Source: Aestuariibacter sp. GS-14 (GTDB lineage: Bacteria; Pseudomonadota; Gammaproteobacteria; Enterobacterales; Alteromonadaceae). From it: 64,000 nt of DNA. The stretch covers positions 248,001 to 312,000 of the forward strand of contig NZ_VHIP01000006.1 in assembly GCF_006494365.1 (NCBI RefSeq), in the 5' to 3' direction. Of this stretch, positions 37,244 to 46,863 are shown one piece after another. Position 1 is the stretch's first letter, and every line of letters starts with the position of its first letter. The translations under genes were made by a program, and so were the position numbers. The notes beneath the pieces were generated by a model. It had not been told where the DNA came from. It saw only the letters and a list, made by a program, of their open reading frames with translations, and did not search any database.

Positions 37244-37828
37244 ATGAATCGAGTAGCAAAAAAATCTCAGCGTCCATCCGGGCGGAGCGGCAGTGTAAGG
37301 ATCATTAGCGGGCAATGGCGTGGAAGACGCTTGCCAGTGCTGGATGCGGAAGGACTAAGACCCAGTACAGATCGCACCCGGGAGACCCTATTTAATTGGT
37401 TAATGGCTGACGTACAGGATGCCCGGGTACTGGATGTGTTTGCGGGCTCAGGTGTACTGGGTATGGAATCCTTGTCGCGTTTTGCCAGCGAAGCCACCTT
37501 TATTGAAAAGAATAGTCAGGCGGCAGGTCAGTTGAAAAAGAACCTGGCATTGCTCAAAGCACAAGCCACTGTGCACCAGGGTGATGCTCTGCAGGTGTTG
37601 CCCGCCTTATCAGGCCCTTTTGACCTTATCTTTATCGATCCACCTTTTCAACACAATCTGGTTAACCCTGCCCTACAGGCTTTACAGCAACATGGGTTAA
37701 TAGCCGAATCAGCAAAAATCTACATTGAACAGGAAGTCGGTGCCCCGCCATTACTGCTACCCCAAGGAGTAAGTGTGTTGAAACACAAGCAAACCGGGCA
37801 ATTCAGTTATTACCTGTTAACCGCCTGA
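37244..37828 (+). CDS. rsmD: 16S rRNA (guanine(966)-N(2))-methyltransferase RsmD
   Basis: 194 residues. RI-I-G-WRGR motif (RIISGQWRGRRLP), then RPSTDRTRETLFNWL, the SAM-binding VLDVFAGSGVLGMES and catalytic FIDPPF, all typical of RsmD. Divergent from ftsY across 93 bases. Confidence 0.96.
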   Translation: MNRVAKKSQRPSGRSGSVRIISGQWRGRRLPVLDAEGLRPSTDRTRETLFNWLMADVQDARVLDVFAGSGVLGMESLSRFASEATFIEKNSQAAGQLKKNLALLKAQATVHQGDALQVLPALSGPFDLIFIDPPFQHNLVNPALQALQQHGLIAESAKIYIEQEVGAPPLLLPQGVSVLKHKQTGQFSYYLLTA

Positions 37829-37844
37829 CTTTAAGGCGGTTAAC
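37816..37844. terminator. 11-bp hairpin between rsmD and yjaG
   Basis: Perfect 11-bp stem (37816-37826 with 37834-37844), 7-base loop, including the rsmD stop codon. There is no T-run on either strand, so termination is uncertain. Confidence 0.45.
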
Positions 37845-37859
37845 AAAGCCATTCACTGG

Positions 37860-38438
37860 CTAATCCCGTTCGATTCCAATATTGCTGATCCCTTCACTGG
37901 CGGCAATATCTTTCAGCGTTTTTAACATGTCCAGCCATGGCTGATCACTTTGCACTGCATCCAGCAGTTCCTGTTGAATGGCAATTTCAAACTGCATGAG
38001 TGGGTGAGTTTTTACTGTTTCGTCAGTAGCTTCTCCGGTAGCCAACAGATAGGCTTCCACACTGCCCTGGGACAGCTTGCTCACCACTACCGCCCCTTGC
38101 GGGTCTTCTTTTAAAATCAGATTAATGGTAGCCGACATCGCGATAGCCGCATCAATAGCAGGATATACACCGTAGTTATCAAAATCACTGGTATCCGGCG
38201 TGGCTTCTTCTACCTTTTCCAGTTGCGTTGCAAAATTCACTTTACTTTTAGGGTTAGCCAGCACTTCCCACATTAAATTCAGGCAGTGGCTAAGCACGGT
38301 GGGATCCCCAAACTCAGTGACCTCACAAAAAAGCTGATAATTGGGCACCATTCTATCCAGCAGCGCTACGCTGAACGCAATTGCATTTCGGCCTTCTAAC
38401 GCGCGCACTTGCGCAAACGTGGACAATTTATTATTCAA
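37860..38438 (-). CDS. yjaG: YjaG family protein (DUF416)
   Basis: 192 residues, helical and soluble. Starts MNNKLSTFAQVRALEGRNAIAFSVALLDRMVPNY; the ARVR-like N-terminus and overall length match E. coli YjaG (196, DUF416). Function unknown. It lies 15 bases downstream of the yhgN-like gene and may be cotranscribed. Confidence 0.88.
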   Translation of the reverse strand: MNNKLSTFAQVRALEGRNAIAFSVALLDRMVPNYQLFCEVTEFGDPTVLSHCLNLMWEVLANPKSKVNFATQLEKVEEATPDTSDFDNYGVYPAIDAAIAMSATINLILKEDPQGAVVVSKLSQGSVEAYLLATGEATDETVKTHPLMQFEIAIQQELLDAVQSDQPWLDMLKTLKDIAASEGISNIGIERD

Positions 38439-38453
38439 AATACCTCTCCGGGG

Positions 38454-39050
38454 CTAACCTACTTGCGAAAAGTACGTGCCGACACCGTTTAAAAACATTT
38501 GTATTGCAATCATCACCAGAATCATGCCCATCAGCCGCTCCATAGCAGCCAGGCCTCGCTCGCCAAGTATACGATGAAATACACCAGAAAAAAGTAAAAT
38601 GGCTGCACTGACCAGCCAGGCAGCGCCCAATGCCAGCGCCCAATCCGCCATTCTATCCGGACTTTGATTCGACAATAAAATTAATGCGGCCAATGTAGAA
38701 GGCCCGGCAATCATGGGAATAGCTAACGGCACGATGTAAGGCTCTTCGCCTGCTGCCAATCCAATCGGGCTGGTGCCTTTTACCGGAAAAATCATCTTCA
38801 ATGCAATTAAAAACAAAATAATACCGCCAGCGATGCTCACGGTTTCCTGTTTAACGTTGAGAAAATCCAGTACTGCCTGTCCGCTAAACAGAAACACATA
38901 CAAAATAACCAGCGCAAACAACAACTCACGAATCAAAATGAATCGGCGACGTTTAGGCTCAATCATTTTCAGTACCGACATAAAGATCGGCAGGTTACCC
39001 AACGGGTCCATAATCAAAAACAGCATGACCGCTGCAGACCAGGTATCCAT
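38454..39050 (-). CDS. yhgN: MarC-family inner membrane protein YhgN
   Basis: 198 residues from ATG 39050, preceded by AAGAGG (E. coli YhgN 197). Six hydrophobic helices, FLIMDPLGNLPIF near the N-terminus and AIPMIAGPSTLA in the middle are MarC/UPF0056 hallmarks. Function is unresolved; the family was wrongly linked to antibiotic resistance. A longer 25-codon upstream extension is open but has no ribosome site. Confidence 0.92.
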   Translation of the reverse strand: MDTWSAAVMLFLIMDPLGNLPIFMSVLKMIEPKRRRFILIRELLFALVILYVFLFSGQAVLDFLNVKQETVSIAGGIILFLIALKMIFPVKGTSPIGLAAGEEPYIVPLAIPMIAGPSTLAALILLSNQSPDRMADWALALGAAWLVSAAILLFSGVFHRILGERGLAAMERLMGMILVMIAIQMFLNGVGTYFSQVG

Positions 39051-39199
39051 TAATTTTCCTCTTATTAAAAATGCACTCTTGCCATAGAGATTGTTGATTA
39101 CTGGCATTTTTGCCCGGCAGAACAAACATTAACTTTTTATTCACAAACAGACATTTTTGCGCTTTACTCTATCTACCTCTAACAACACAGGTTGCAAAG

Positions 39200-39382
39200 A
39201 TGAGCTTAATGACTGTGCGGGAAGTAGCGGACTTCCTCAATGTACAAGAAATTCGGGTAGAACGATTACAACGAGAAAGTTTACTGGTCGCCAAAGATAA
39301 AGACCAGGAAGGCAGTCCATTGTTCGATCGCACCGACGTAGAAAAATATAAAGCACTTGCCGAGCGCCTTGGTGGTATCTGA
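39200..39382 (+). CDS. Small excisionase/MerR-like HTH protein
   Basis: 60 residues from ATG 39200 (AGG 8 bases before). It reads MSLMTVREVADFLNVQEIRVERLQRESLL, a winged-helix of the excisionase or MerR type, ending in a lysine-rich helix. There is no phage or integrase context, so it is more likely a small nucleoid or regulatory protein of alteromonads. Longer start proposals upstream lack support. Function unknown. Confidence 0.75.
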   Translation: MSLMTVREVADFLNVQEIRVERLQRESLLVAKDKDQEGSPLFDRTDVEKYKALAERLGGI

Positions 39383-39417
39383 CACGTATCGGAACCATTT
39401 ATAGCAAGCACAATAAA

Positions 39418-39441
39418 ACCGTCCCGCTAAAACAGGACGGT
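39418..39441. terminator. Terminator hairpin, pepB and HTH genes
   Basis: Stem ACCGTCC/GGACGGT with a 10-base loop. On the minus strand it is followed by TTTTATT, so it mainly ends pepB; on the plus strand a looser T-rich stretch follows. Confidence 0.65.
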
Positions 39442-39456
39442 GTTGTCTTTATTTAC

Positions 39457-40743
39457 CTATTCAGCTGAGCGAAGAAAGGCTGCGAGTGTTTTTATACCCG
39501 CACCTGTGCCACCTGCTGGCATCTCCGCGTTAGCACTACCGTGGTAAGCCGCTGCCAGGTCTAAATGCAGCCAGCCTTGTTCGTTACCGGTAACAAAACG
39601 CGATAAGAAGCCCGCCGCGTTGGATGCACCACCGGCGCCACCACCTTTTTGCGCCCGTGAGTTCGCTGTATCAGCAAATGCAGAAGGGCAACGGTCCTGG
39701 TGCCAGGTTTCCAAAGGTAACGGCCAGAACTTTTCCTGTTCAGCCTTAGCCACATCCAGCAGCGATTGTGACAGCGCTGGATTCAGGCTAAATACCGCGT
39801 GATAGTCGTAGCCCAGCGCTACCGTAGCGGCTCCGGTGAGAGTGGCGGCATCCACAATATACTTAGCCTTCGATTCCACGGCGGCGATTAATCCATCGGC
39901 AAGTACCAATCGGCCTTCGGCATCGGTATTTACGATTTCCACACTGGTACCGTTTTTATAGGTAAGAATGTCGCCTAATTTATAGGCATGGCCGCTCACC
40001 AGGTTTTCTGCACAGCACAGATATAATTTTACGCGTTTATTTAGCCCTTGCATGATGGCTAGCCCTAAAGCGCCCGTCACCGTTGCAGCACCGCCCATGT
40101 CACACTTCATGTCCAGCATACCTTCGCTGGATTTCATACTGTAACCACCGCTGTCGAAGGTAATCCCTTTGCCTACCAGCGCCGTTGACACTGGCGTATT
40201 GCTTTCTCCTGCTGGATTGTAATCCAGTTGCAGGAACACGGGTTCACGGTCACTCCCACGCCCTACATTGTAGATCCCTGTCCAGCCCTGCGCCTGCAGC
40301 GCTTCACCGGCTATCAGCTGATAGCTCACGGCATCGGGTGCCAGCGACTTTAACCAGTCAGCCGCGCGTTGAGCCAACGCCATTGGCGATAACACGTCTG
40401 GCGTGTCATTGATAAGCTTGCGCGTAAACAACAGCGCCGAGAATGCCTTTTCTAACTCTGCTTTGTCGCTGTTGTCGCAAAACACAACCCGGCCGGGTCT
40501 GAAAGCCCGCGTAAAACTGCCCGCAAATGTCCATTGCTCGTTTTTCTCCCACGTTCCATCCAGTACCACAACTGGTATATTCATGCTGTCGAGTTGACGA
40601 GCAGCGCGACGGATAATCCGTAATCGGTCCTGCTTTTCATTAATGTGAATCAGCGCCTGATCACCGGAAATACTCAGCACGGCTTTTTCACCCCAACTCA
40701 GCGCAGCAGGGGTATCCGTGATCTTCACTTGCATGTCAGTCAT
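39457..40743 (-). CDS. pepB: Peptidase B (leucyl aminopeptidase family M17)
   Basis: 428 residues (E. coli PepB 427). Two-metal aminopeptidase. The N-terminal domain precedes the catalytic core with GKGITFDSGGYSMKSS, MLDMKCDMGGAATV and the M17 signature NTDAEGRLVLADGL; the C-terminus has the glycine-rich QKGGGAGGASNAAGF. The closest family is PepB rather than PepA by length and by this glycine segment. Divergent from sfsA. Confidence 0.93.
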   Translation of the reverse strand: MTDMQVKITDTPAALSWGEKAVLSISGDQALIHINEKQDRLRIIRRAARQLDSMNIPVVVLDGTWEKNEQWTFAGSFTRAFRPGRVVFCDNSDKAELEKAFSALLFTRKLINDTPDVLSPMALAQRAADWLKSLAPDAVSYQLIAGEALQAQGWTGIYNVGRGSDREPVFLQLDYNPAGESNTPVSTALVGKGITFDSGGYSMKSSEGMLDMKCDMGGAATVTGALGLAIMQGLNKRVKLYLCCAENLVSGHAYKLGDILTYKNGTSVEIVNTDAEGRLVLADGLIAAVESKAKYIVDAATLTGAATVALGYDYHAVFSLNPALSQSLLDVAKAEQEKFWPLPLETWHQDRCPSAFADTANSRAQKGGGAGGASNAAGFLSRFVTGNEQGWLHLDLAAAYHGSANAEMPAGGTGAGIKTLAAFLRSAE

Positions 40744-40775
40744 AATGTCCTCATGTTTTATAACGTGATTCGTTT

Positions 40776-41480
40776 ATGCAGTTTACTTCACCTTTGCTAC
40801 GCGGCACACTGATTCGTCGATACAAACGCTTTTTTGCCGATATATTGCTCGATTCCGGCGAACACATCACTGCGCACTGCCCCAATACCGGCGCAATGAC
40901 AGGATGTGCTGAACCTGGCTTTATTACCTATGTGAGCCCTGCTAACAACCCCAAGCGTAAACTTAAATTCACATGGGAACTGGTCTTTACCCCACAACAG
41001 CACTGGATTGGGATTAACACTCAGCATGCCAACACGTTGGCCAGCGAAGCGATTAAACAGGGTATTCACCCATTGTTTGAACACTTACAGGCGGTTCGCC
41101 GAGAAGTAAAAGCGCCAGATGGTCAATCAAGGTTTGATTTCTGCCTGACCCAGCAGGATAATTCACTCTGTTATCTGGAAGTTAAATCCGTTACCCTGGC
41201 AGACGGTAAACAGGGCTATTTTCCAGACGCGGTAACCACAAGAGGCACAAAACATGTGCAAGGACTTGCCGAACTTGCAAGAACCGGTGTTGATACCTGT
41301 CTGTTCTTTTGTGTGCAGCACAGCGCTATTGAACAGGTCAGTGTTGCCCACCACATAGACCCAGCCTATGCTTTAGCAGTGGAGGATGCTGTGGCCGCCG
41401 GCGTAAAAGTACTTGCCGTAAGCTGTAAAATGAGTGAAGAAAAAATCACTATAAATCAATTGCTCCCGGTTATTTTGTAA
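40776..41480 (+). CDS. sfsA: Sugar fermentation stimulation protein SfsA
   Basis: 234 residues (E. coli 234). Starts with MQFTSPLLRGTLIRRYKRFFAD, then AHCPNTGAMTGCAEPG, and DFCLTQ with CYLEVKSVTL, a nuclease-like D/E-x-K core. Role is unclear; reported as DNA-binding and affecting maltose use in E. coli. Upstream of dksA as in E. coli, but with a terminator between. Confidence 0.95.
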   Translation: MQFTSPLLRGTLIRRYKRFFADILLDSGEHITAHCPNTGAMTGCAEPGFITYVSPANNPKRKLKFTWELVFTPQQHWIGINTQHANTLASEAIKQGIHPLFEHLQAVRREVKAPDGQSRFDFCLTQQDNSLCYLEVKSVTLADGKQGYFPDAVTTRGTKHVQGLAELARTGVDTCLFFCVQHSAIEQVSVAHHIDPAYALAVEDAVAAGVKVLAVSCKMSEEKITINQLLPVIL

Positions 41481-41516
41481 AAAAAGAGTTGATTTTTAAG
41501 ATTTGGACGGCATATT

Positions 41517-41547
41517 TGCGGCTTGCTGAAAAAAGCCCGCATTTTTT
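41517..41547 (+). terminator. Rho-independent terminator of sfsA
   Basis: Stem TGCGGCTT / AAGCCCGCA with one bulge, followed by TTTTTT, about 36 bases after the sfsA stop. Confidence 0.7.
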
Positions 41548-41696
41548 ATGGGTGCGGCAATAGCGCATACGATTAATAGGAAACGTGTGCCGTAATCAGT
41601 TAAAGACACTTTACGTTGCCTGTACAACACGATTCTGTTATAGATAACCGTTTATTTCAGGACATTTAGGGTGTCGTAGTGTAGGAGATGTGGCAC

Positions 41697-42146
41697 ATGC
41701 CAGCTGAGAAAGAAACCAAATCCCTTGGCCTTTTGGCACTTGCCGGGCTTACCCCGTACCAGTCAAAAGACAACGAAGAGTATATGAACGAAGCTCAAAT
41801 GGAGCATTTTCGTTTAATACTGAAAGCCTGGCGTAATCAGTTGCGTGAAGAAGTGGATCGCACTGTTTCGCACATGAAAGATGAAGCGGCAAATTTCCCG
41901 GACCCAGTTGATCGTGCAGCTCAGGAAGAGGAATTCAGTCTGGAGCTGAGAACGCGGGATCGCGAACGCAAGCTGATTAAGAAGATTGAGAAAACCTTGA
42001 AGCGCATTGAAGAAGACGATTTTGGCTTCTGCGACTCCTGTGGTATCGAAATCGGTATTCGCCGTTTAGAAGCCAGACCCACTGCAGACTTGTGTATTGA
42101 CTGCAAAACCATGGCTGAAATAAAAGAGAAGCAACTGCAGGGTTAA
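41697..42146 (+). CDS. dksA: RNA polymerase-binding transcription factor DksA
   Basis: 149 residues from ATG 41697 (E. coli 151). The ATG three codons upstream abuts AGGAG with no spacing, while 41697 has a normal 9-base spacing. A coiled coil with the tip D-x-x-D region ([10 protein letters not shown]) and the zinc finger CDSC...CIDC are present. Works with ppGpp on rRNA and amino-acid promoters. First gene before gluQRS-pcnB-folK-panBC. Confidence 0.96.
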   Translation: MPAEKETKSLGLLALAGLTPYQSKDNEEYMNEAQMEHFRLILKAWRNQLREEVDRTVSHMKDEAANFPDPVDRAAQEEEFSLELRTRDRERKLIKKIEKTLKRIEEDDFGFCDSCGIEIGIRRLEARPTADLCIDCKTMAEIKEKQLQG

Positions 42147-42221
42147 TCCTTGTAGCCATATCGGCCTGTTTTTATAAGCAGGTCGTTTGCTTCGCTACTT
42201 AACCTTTGCCTCACCACTGTG

Positions 42222-43160
42222 ATGCAGGATTTCTTGTCCCCTATTTCCACTAATTCATCCCAAAACGGATACGTCGGCAGGTTTGCTCCGTCACCGACAG
42301 GTCCCTTGCATTTTGGATCATTGCTTGCGGCACTCGCCAGCTACTTAGACGCGCGGGCGAATAACGGTCGATGGATCCTGCGCATGGAAGATATCGATCA
42401 ACCGCGATGTGTAGACGGTGCCGATCAGCTTATTATGCAAGCACTGTTAGCCCACGGACTTCAATGGGATGGCGATGTATGGTATCAATCTGCGCGTTTA
42501 CCTGTATATCAGGCTGTAATTCAGCGGCTAACAGCGCAGCAGCAGGTCTATGGCTGTGTTTGCACCCGTAAGCAAATTCGGGCGCAGGGTGGCGTTTATC
42601 CAGGCACTTGCCGCAAGGCTAATCATTCAACCGTAGGTCACGCCGTCAGGTTGCAATGTAACAGCATGGTGACGTCTTTCTCCGATGCCATCCTGGGGCA
42701 AATTTGTGTCACCGAGCCACACGCACTGGAAGATACGTTACTGCAGCGCAGCGATGGCATTTACAGTTACAATCTTGTGGTGGTGGTGGACGATATCGCC
42801 CAGGGCGTAACGCATATTGTACGGGGCAGTGATTTACTGGATACCACCGCCGCCCACCTTACTCTGTATAAAACACTTGCCGCCATTGCCCCCGCTTATG
42901 CCCATATTCCGGTAGCAGCAACTGCGAAAGGGCGAAAATTAAGTAAACAAAACCACGCCAGGGCGTTGGATTTGGCCACCCCAGAAGACAACTTGCTACG
43001 CGCTTTGGCCTTTTTGGGTCTGTCTTCGGTGAAAGGCGACACGGTATCAGATATATTAGACGCCGCTACTGCAAACTGGCAGTATGGAAATGTGCCTAAA
43101 ATGCAGGAAGTTATTGTCGATGAGACAGAATCTACTTATCATACCGGCCGAAATAATTGA
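42222..43160 (+). CDS. gluQRS: Glutamyl-Q tRNA(Asp) synthetase
   Basis: 312 residues from ATG 42222 (a GTG codon directly precedes it in frame). Class I synthetase-like protein without anticodon domain; glutamylates queuosine on tRNA-Asp. Motifs: RFAPSPTGPLHFGS, MEDIDQPR, zinc residues in YGCVCTRKQI and the Y/CRK segment, and KLSKQN in place of KMSKS. No strong ribosome site is visible. Ends 12 bases before the apparent pcnB start. Confidence 0.94.
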   Translation: MQDFLSPISTNSSQNGYVGRFAPSPTGPLHFGSLLAALASYLDARANNGRWILRMEDIDQPRCVDGADQLIMQALLAHGLQWDGDVWYQSARLPVYQAVIQRLTAQQQVYGCVCTRKQIRAQGGVYPGTCRKANHSTVGHAVRLQCNSMVTSFSDAILGQICVTEPHALEDTLLQRSDGIYSYNLVVVVDDIAQGVTHIVRGSDLLDTTAAHLTLYKTLAAIAPAYAHIPVAATAKGRKLSKQNHARALDLATPEDNLLRALAFLGLSSVKGDTVSDILDAATANWQYGNVPKMQEVIVDETESTYHTGRNN

Positions 43161-43178
43161 GGAGTAATCACCATCATT
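43159..43178 (+). promoter_or_regulatory. pcnB ribosome site and ATC start codon
   Basis: GAGGAG (43159-43164) is followed after 8 bases by ATC-ATT-ACC-CGT-GTT. The ATG at 43197 has no ribosome site at the right distance. E. coli pcnB is known to start at AUU with Met-Phe-Thr-Arg-Val; starting at ATC here gives the matching Met-Ile-Thr-Arg-Val register. Confidence 0.75.
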
Positions 43179-44540
43179 ACCCGTGTTCTGGACAAGATGA
43201 AGCGAGTGCTAAGCCGCGAGAGCAATGACACCACCCTGAAAGGTGTTGTGATCCCAAGGGCTGAACACTGTATTTCCAGAGAAGACATCAGCGACAATGC
43301 GCTTAAAGTAATGTACCGGCTAAACAACGCCGGATTCGATGCGTATTTGGTTGGGGGCTGTGTACGCGACCTGATGCTCGGACATAAACCGAAAGACTTT
43401 GATGTGGTTACCAACGCAACGCCTGAACAAATCAAAGAACTATTCCGCAACTGCCGCTTAATCGGCCGACGCTTCAGACTGGCCCATGTGGTTTTTGGTC
43501 GCGAAATTATTGAAGTAGCGACTTTCCGTGGTCACCACAGTGATGAAACCAGCAGCGCTAAGCAAGACGAACAGGGCCAGTTAGTCCGGGATAACGTGTT
43601 TGGCACAATTGAAGAAGATGCTGAACGCCGCGATTTTACCTTTAACGCCATGTATTACGATGTGGCAACATTCTCGGTAACTGACTTCGCCAATGGCGTT
43701 AACGCCATTAATCGGCGCGAAGTAGAATTAATTGGCGATCCTGATGTACGTTATCGCGAAGATCCTGTTCGCATGCTGCGCGCGGTTAGATTCGCAGCCA
43801 AGCTCGGCATGAATATCACGCCCCGTTCTGCAAAACCTATTTTGGCCCATGGGCATTTGCTAAGCAACATCCCGTCAGCGCGGCTATTTGAAGAAACACT
43901 TAAATTGTTTTTGTCGGGTCATGGGCTCGACACCTTTCGCCTGCTGAATCAGTACAAATTGCTCGACCCACTGTTTCCGGCACTGGCGAATGTACTGCAT
44001 ACTAAAGACGGCAGGGAAATTCAGTTACTGGAAATCGTTCTGAAGAACACGGATGAACGTATCAACAGTGGTCAGCGCGTTACCCCTGCGTTCCTTTATG
44101 CCAGTCTGTTGTGGTATCCGGTTGAAGAGCATGCCTTGAAACTGCAGTCGGAAGCAGGATTAAACAGTAACGATGCATTTAATATTGCGATGGGCGACAT
44201 ATTGCACAAACAAACCCTACGTATAATGATCCCGAAGCGCTTCAGTACTGTGATAAGAGATATCTGGATTCTACAACAGCGTTTGCCCCGTAGATTTGGT
44301 CGTCGCGCGTTCCAGTTATTATCGCACCCTAAATTCAGAGCTGGTTATGACTTCTTATTGGCCAGAGGGCAGGTAGAAGGCGGACAAACGCTCGAACTGG
44401 CAGATTGGTGGACGCAATTCCAGCATGCCGATGCGGGCAAGCAAAAGAAACTCCTAAACCAACTGCGTCAACATGAAGGGTCTGCACCGCGTAAACGCCG
44501 TCGCCCGCGCAAGTCAAAGCCTGAAGATCATGCAGAGTAG
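43173..44540 (+). CDS. pcnB: Poly(A) polymerase I
   Basis: 455 residues from the inferred ATC start (447 from the first ATG). Adds poly(A) tails that promote RNA decay. A class II nucleotidyltransferase domain has AYLVGGCVRDLMLG, the carboxylates in KDFDVVT, RRFRLAHV, RRDFTFNAMYYD and REDPVRMLRAVRFAAK; a basic C-terminus (KRRRPRKSK) follows. The N-terminus ending KRVLSRE aligns with E. coli KVLSRE only with the upstream start. It overlaps folK by 11 bases, as in a dksA-gluQRS-pcnB-folK block. Confidence 0.93.
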   Translation: MITRVLDKMKRVLSRESNDTTLKGVVIPRAEHCISREDISDNALKVMYRLNNAGFDAYLVGGCVRDLMLGHKPKDFDVVTNATPEQIKELFRNCRLIGRRFRLAHVVFGREIIEVATFRGHHSDETSSAKQDEQGQLVRDNVFGTIEEDAERRDFTFNAMYYDVATFSVTDFANGVNAINRREVELIGDPDVRYREDPVRMLRAVRFAAKLGMNITPRSAKPILAHGHLLSNIPSARLFEETLKLFLSGHGLDTFRLLNQYKLLDPLFPALANVLHTKDGREIQLLEIVLKNTDERINSGQRVTPAFLYASLLWYPVEEHALKLQSEAGLNSNDAFNIAMGDILHKQTLRIMIPKRFSTVIRDIWILQQRLPRRFGRRAFQLLSHPKFRAGYDFLLARGQVEGGQTLELADWWTQFQHADAGKQKKLLNQLRQHEGSAPRKRRRPRKSKPEDHAE

Positions 44541-45033
44541 CCGTGTATTCGTTGGCCTGGGTAGTAATCTGGGCGATTCTGTTGGACAACTCGTTGCTGC
44601 CATAACGGCAATTAACGACCTGGAACATACACAGGTTGTGCATACGTCGTCATTTTACCAAAGCAAGCCAATGGGACCGCCTGACCAGCCGCCCTACGTC
44701 AATGCAGTTGCCAAATTAACCACCACAATGACGCCGCATGATTTATTACGTGGGCTTCAAAAGATTGAAACCGCACTCGGCCGAATTCGCGATGGTGAGC
44801 GTTGGGGACCTCGTACGGTTGACCTGGACATTTTGTTGTTTGGTGAAGAAGTCATCGACACACCGGACCTTACCGTGCCGCATTACGGTATGGCGGAGCG
44901 GGAATTTGTTCTGGTACCTCTGTTTGAAATTGCCCCGGAACTGATTATGCCAGATGGCCATCCCTTATCGGTTTGGGTGTCACGCTGTTCTCTGGACGGC
45001 TTAAAACGCCTTCCCTCTTCCATTCGCACGTAA
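44530..45033 (+). CDS. folK: 2-amino-4-hydroxy-6-hydroxymethyldihydropteridine pyrophosphokinase
   Basis: 167 residues from ATG 44530, giving [11 protein letters not shown] at the N-terminus; the longer open frame runs back into pcnB. Folate synthesis enzyme HPPK. Conserved [15 protein letters not shown] and [16 protein letters not shown]. Followed by panB after 40 bases. Confidence 0.95.
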   Translation: MQSSRVFVGLGSNLGDSVGQLVAAITAINDLEHTQVVHTSSFYQSKPMGPPDQPPYVNAVAKLTTTMTPHDLLRGLQKIETALGRIRDGERWGPRTVDLDILLFGEEVIDTPDLTVPHYGMAEREFVLVPLFEIAPELIMPDGHPLSVWVSRCSLDGLKRLPSSIRT

Positions 45034-45073
45034 AATACGTATAGTCCCGTGTATCCTGTTTAGGAGATCACTT

Positions 45074-45868
45074 ATGAAAAAAATAACCATTTCTACCCTA
45101 TTAGCCAAAAAGCAAGCGGCAGAGAAAATTACTGCCTTAACCGCTTACGATGCCAGTTTTGCCAAGCTGTTCGACGAACAGGGTATTGAAATACTGCTTA
45201 TCGGCGATTCACTGGGTATGGTGTTACAAGGACAGGACAGTACGCTACCGGTTACCACACAAGACGTTGCTTACCACACACGCTGCGTGCGTGCGGGAGC
45301 CGAACGGGCCTTTGTGATTGCGGATATGCCCTTTATGTCTTATTCCACGCCAGAGCAAACCTATCTCAATGCTGCTACCTTAATGGCAGCGGGAGCCAGT
45401 ATGGTAAAACTGGAAGGCGGGCGCTGGCTTGCTGAGTCTATCAGTGGCTTGCGCGACAGGGGGGTACCAGTTTGTGGTCACCTTGGTTTAACGCCGCAAT
45501 CGGTAAATGTGTTTGGCGGTTTCAAAGTGCAAGGCCGGGAATCTGACAAAGCACAGCAATTGCTGGACGACGCGTTGGCACTTGAACAGGCCGGTGCGCA
45601 ACTGCTGGTATTGGAACTGGTTCCTACTTCACTTGCCAAGCGCATTAGTCAGGCACTCACCATTCCGGTTGTTGGCATTGGCGCAGGCCCTCATACAGAT
45701 GGTCAGATACTGGTAATGCACGACATGTTTGGGATCAGTGCCAACTATATGCCTAAGTTTTCCAAAAACTATTTAACTGAAACCGGTGATCTTCGAGAAG
45801 CGGTTAACCGGTATATAGAGCAGGTTAAAGCCGTTGAATTTCCTGGTCCGGAACACAGCTTCGAGTAA
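45074..45868 (+). CDS. panB: 3-methyl-2-oxobutanoate hydroxymethyltransferase
   Basis: 264 residues (E. coli 264). Adds a hydroxymethyl group from methylene-THF to ketoisovalerate, the first step to pantoate. Motifs: [46 protein letters not shown] and [17 protein letters not shown] follows TAGGAG. Two bases separate it from panC. Confidence 0.97.
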   Translation: MKKITISTLLAKKQAAEKITALTAYDASFAKLFDEQGIEILLIGDSLGMVLQGQDSTLPVTTQDVAYHTRCVRAGAERAFVIADMPFMSYSTPEQTYLNAATLMAAGASMVKLEGGRWLAESISGLRDRGVPVCGHLGLTPQSVNVFGGFKVQGRESDKAQQLLDDALALEQAGAQLLVLELVPTSLAKRISQALTIPVVGIGAGPHTDGQILVMHDMFGISANYMPKFSKNYLTETGDLREAVNRYIEQVKAVEFPGPEHSFE

Positions 45869-45870
45869 TT

Positions 45871-46719
45871 ATGAAATTTATAGAAACCCTGAGCACTTTA
45901 CGTGAGACCCGCCAGCAGTGGCGGCAGGCACAGCTGCGCGTCGCGTTTGTTCCCACTATGGGCAACCTGCACGATGGCCACATCGAGTTAGTCCGGCAAG
46001 CCAGACAACGGGCAGATGTAGTAATCGTATCGATTTTCGTAAACCCGATGCAGTTTGGTGCGAACGAAGACCTTGATGCCTACCCCCGTACGTTGGACGC
46101 AGATAAAGCCAAACTCCATGCCGAAGGGGTTGAAGCGTTGTTTTTCCCGGCAGCCAGCGATATTTACCCTCGCGGTCTTAACGAACAAACGTTTGTGGAA
46201 GTGCCCGGCATATCCGAACTGTGGTGTGGCGCCAGCCGTCCTGGGCATTTTCGTGGGGTCGCTACCATTGTGTGCAAGCTATTTAACATGGTTCAGCCTG
46301 ATGTGGCTTGTTTTGGCGAAAAAGACTTTCAGCAGCTTCAGGTTATCCGCACCATGGTGGAAGACTTGTCGTTGCCAATCGAAATTGTCGGTATTCCAAC
46401 CCGAAGACAGGCTGACGGATTGGCTCTGAGTTCAAGAAATGGGTATTTATCGGAAGCTGAGCGCAAACAAGCCACCCAGATTTATGCCACAATGAACGCG
46501 ATGCGCGATGCGCTATGCAACCGCATAGAGTCTCAGGCGACGATAATTAATCAGGCAATATCACAGTTGGAAGGCGCAGGATTCAAACGCGACTATGTTG
46601 CGGTTTGCAATGCCCAAACTCTGCAACCTGCAAAAGATACCGATACCGATCTGGTAATTTTGATCGCCGCCTTTATGGGCAAAACACGTCTTATCGATAA
46701 CCTGCATTTTTCCCGATAA
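45871..46719 (+). CDS. panC: Pantothenate synthetase
   Basis: 282 residues. Condenses pantoate with beta-alanine using ATP. Signature segments [39 protein letters not shown] and [11 protein letters not shown] are complete. The panBC pair ends at a strong hairpin. beta-Alanine is probably supplied by the downstream panP product. Confidence 0.97.
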   Translation: MKFIETLSTLRETRQQWRQAQLRVAFVPTMGNLHDGHIELVRQARQRADVVIVSIFVNPMQFGANEDLDAYPRTLDADKAKLHAEGVEALFFPAASDIYPRGLNEQTFVEVPGISELWCGASRPGHFRGVATIVCKLFNMVQPDVACFGEKDFQQLQVIRTMVEDLSLPIEIVGIPTRRQADGLALSSRNGYLSEAERKQATQIYATMNAMRDALCNRIESQATIINQAISQLEGAGFKRDYVAVCNAQTLQPAKDTDTDLVILIAAFMGKTRLIDNLHFSR

Positions 46720-46731
46720 ATCTTCTACCTG

Positions 46732-46771
46732 GTCTTAACGAAACCCATCCATGTGTTTCGTTAAGACTTTT
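46732..46771 (+). terminator. Rho-independent terminator of panBC
   Basis: 13-bp perfect stem (46732-46744 with 46755-46767), a 10-base loop, then TTTT. Confidence 0.8.
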
Positions 46772-46863
46772 GCTGCAGATCCCCCCTAAATCTTTGATGC
46801 CCTTTCATCTCACTGCTACGCTTACTAAACACATTTGCATTTCTGTTTTAGCGAGGCTCACCT

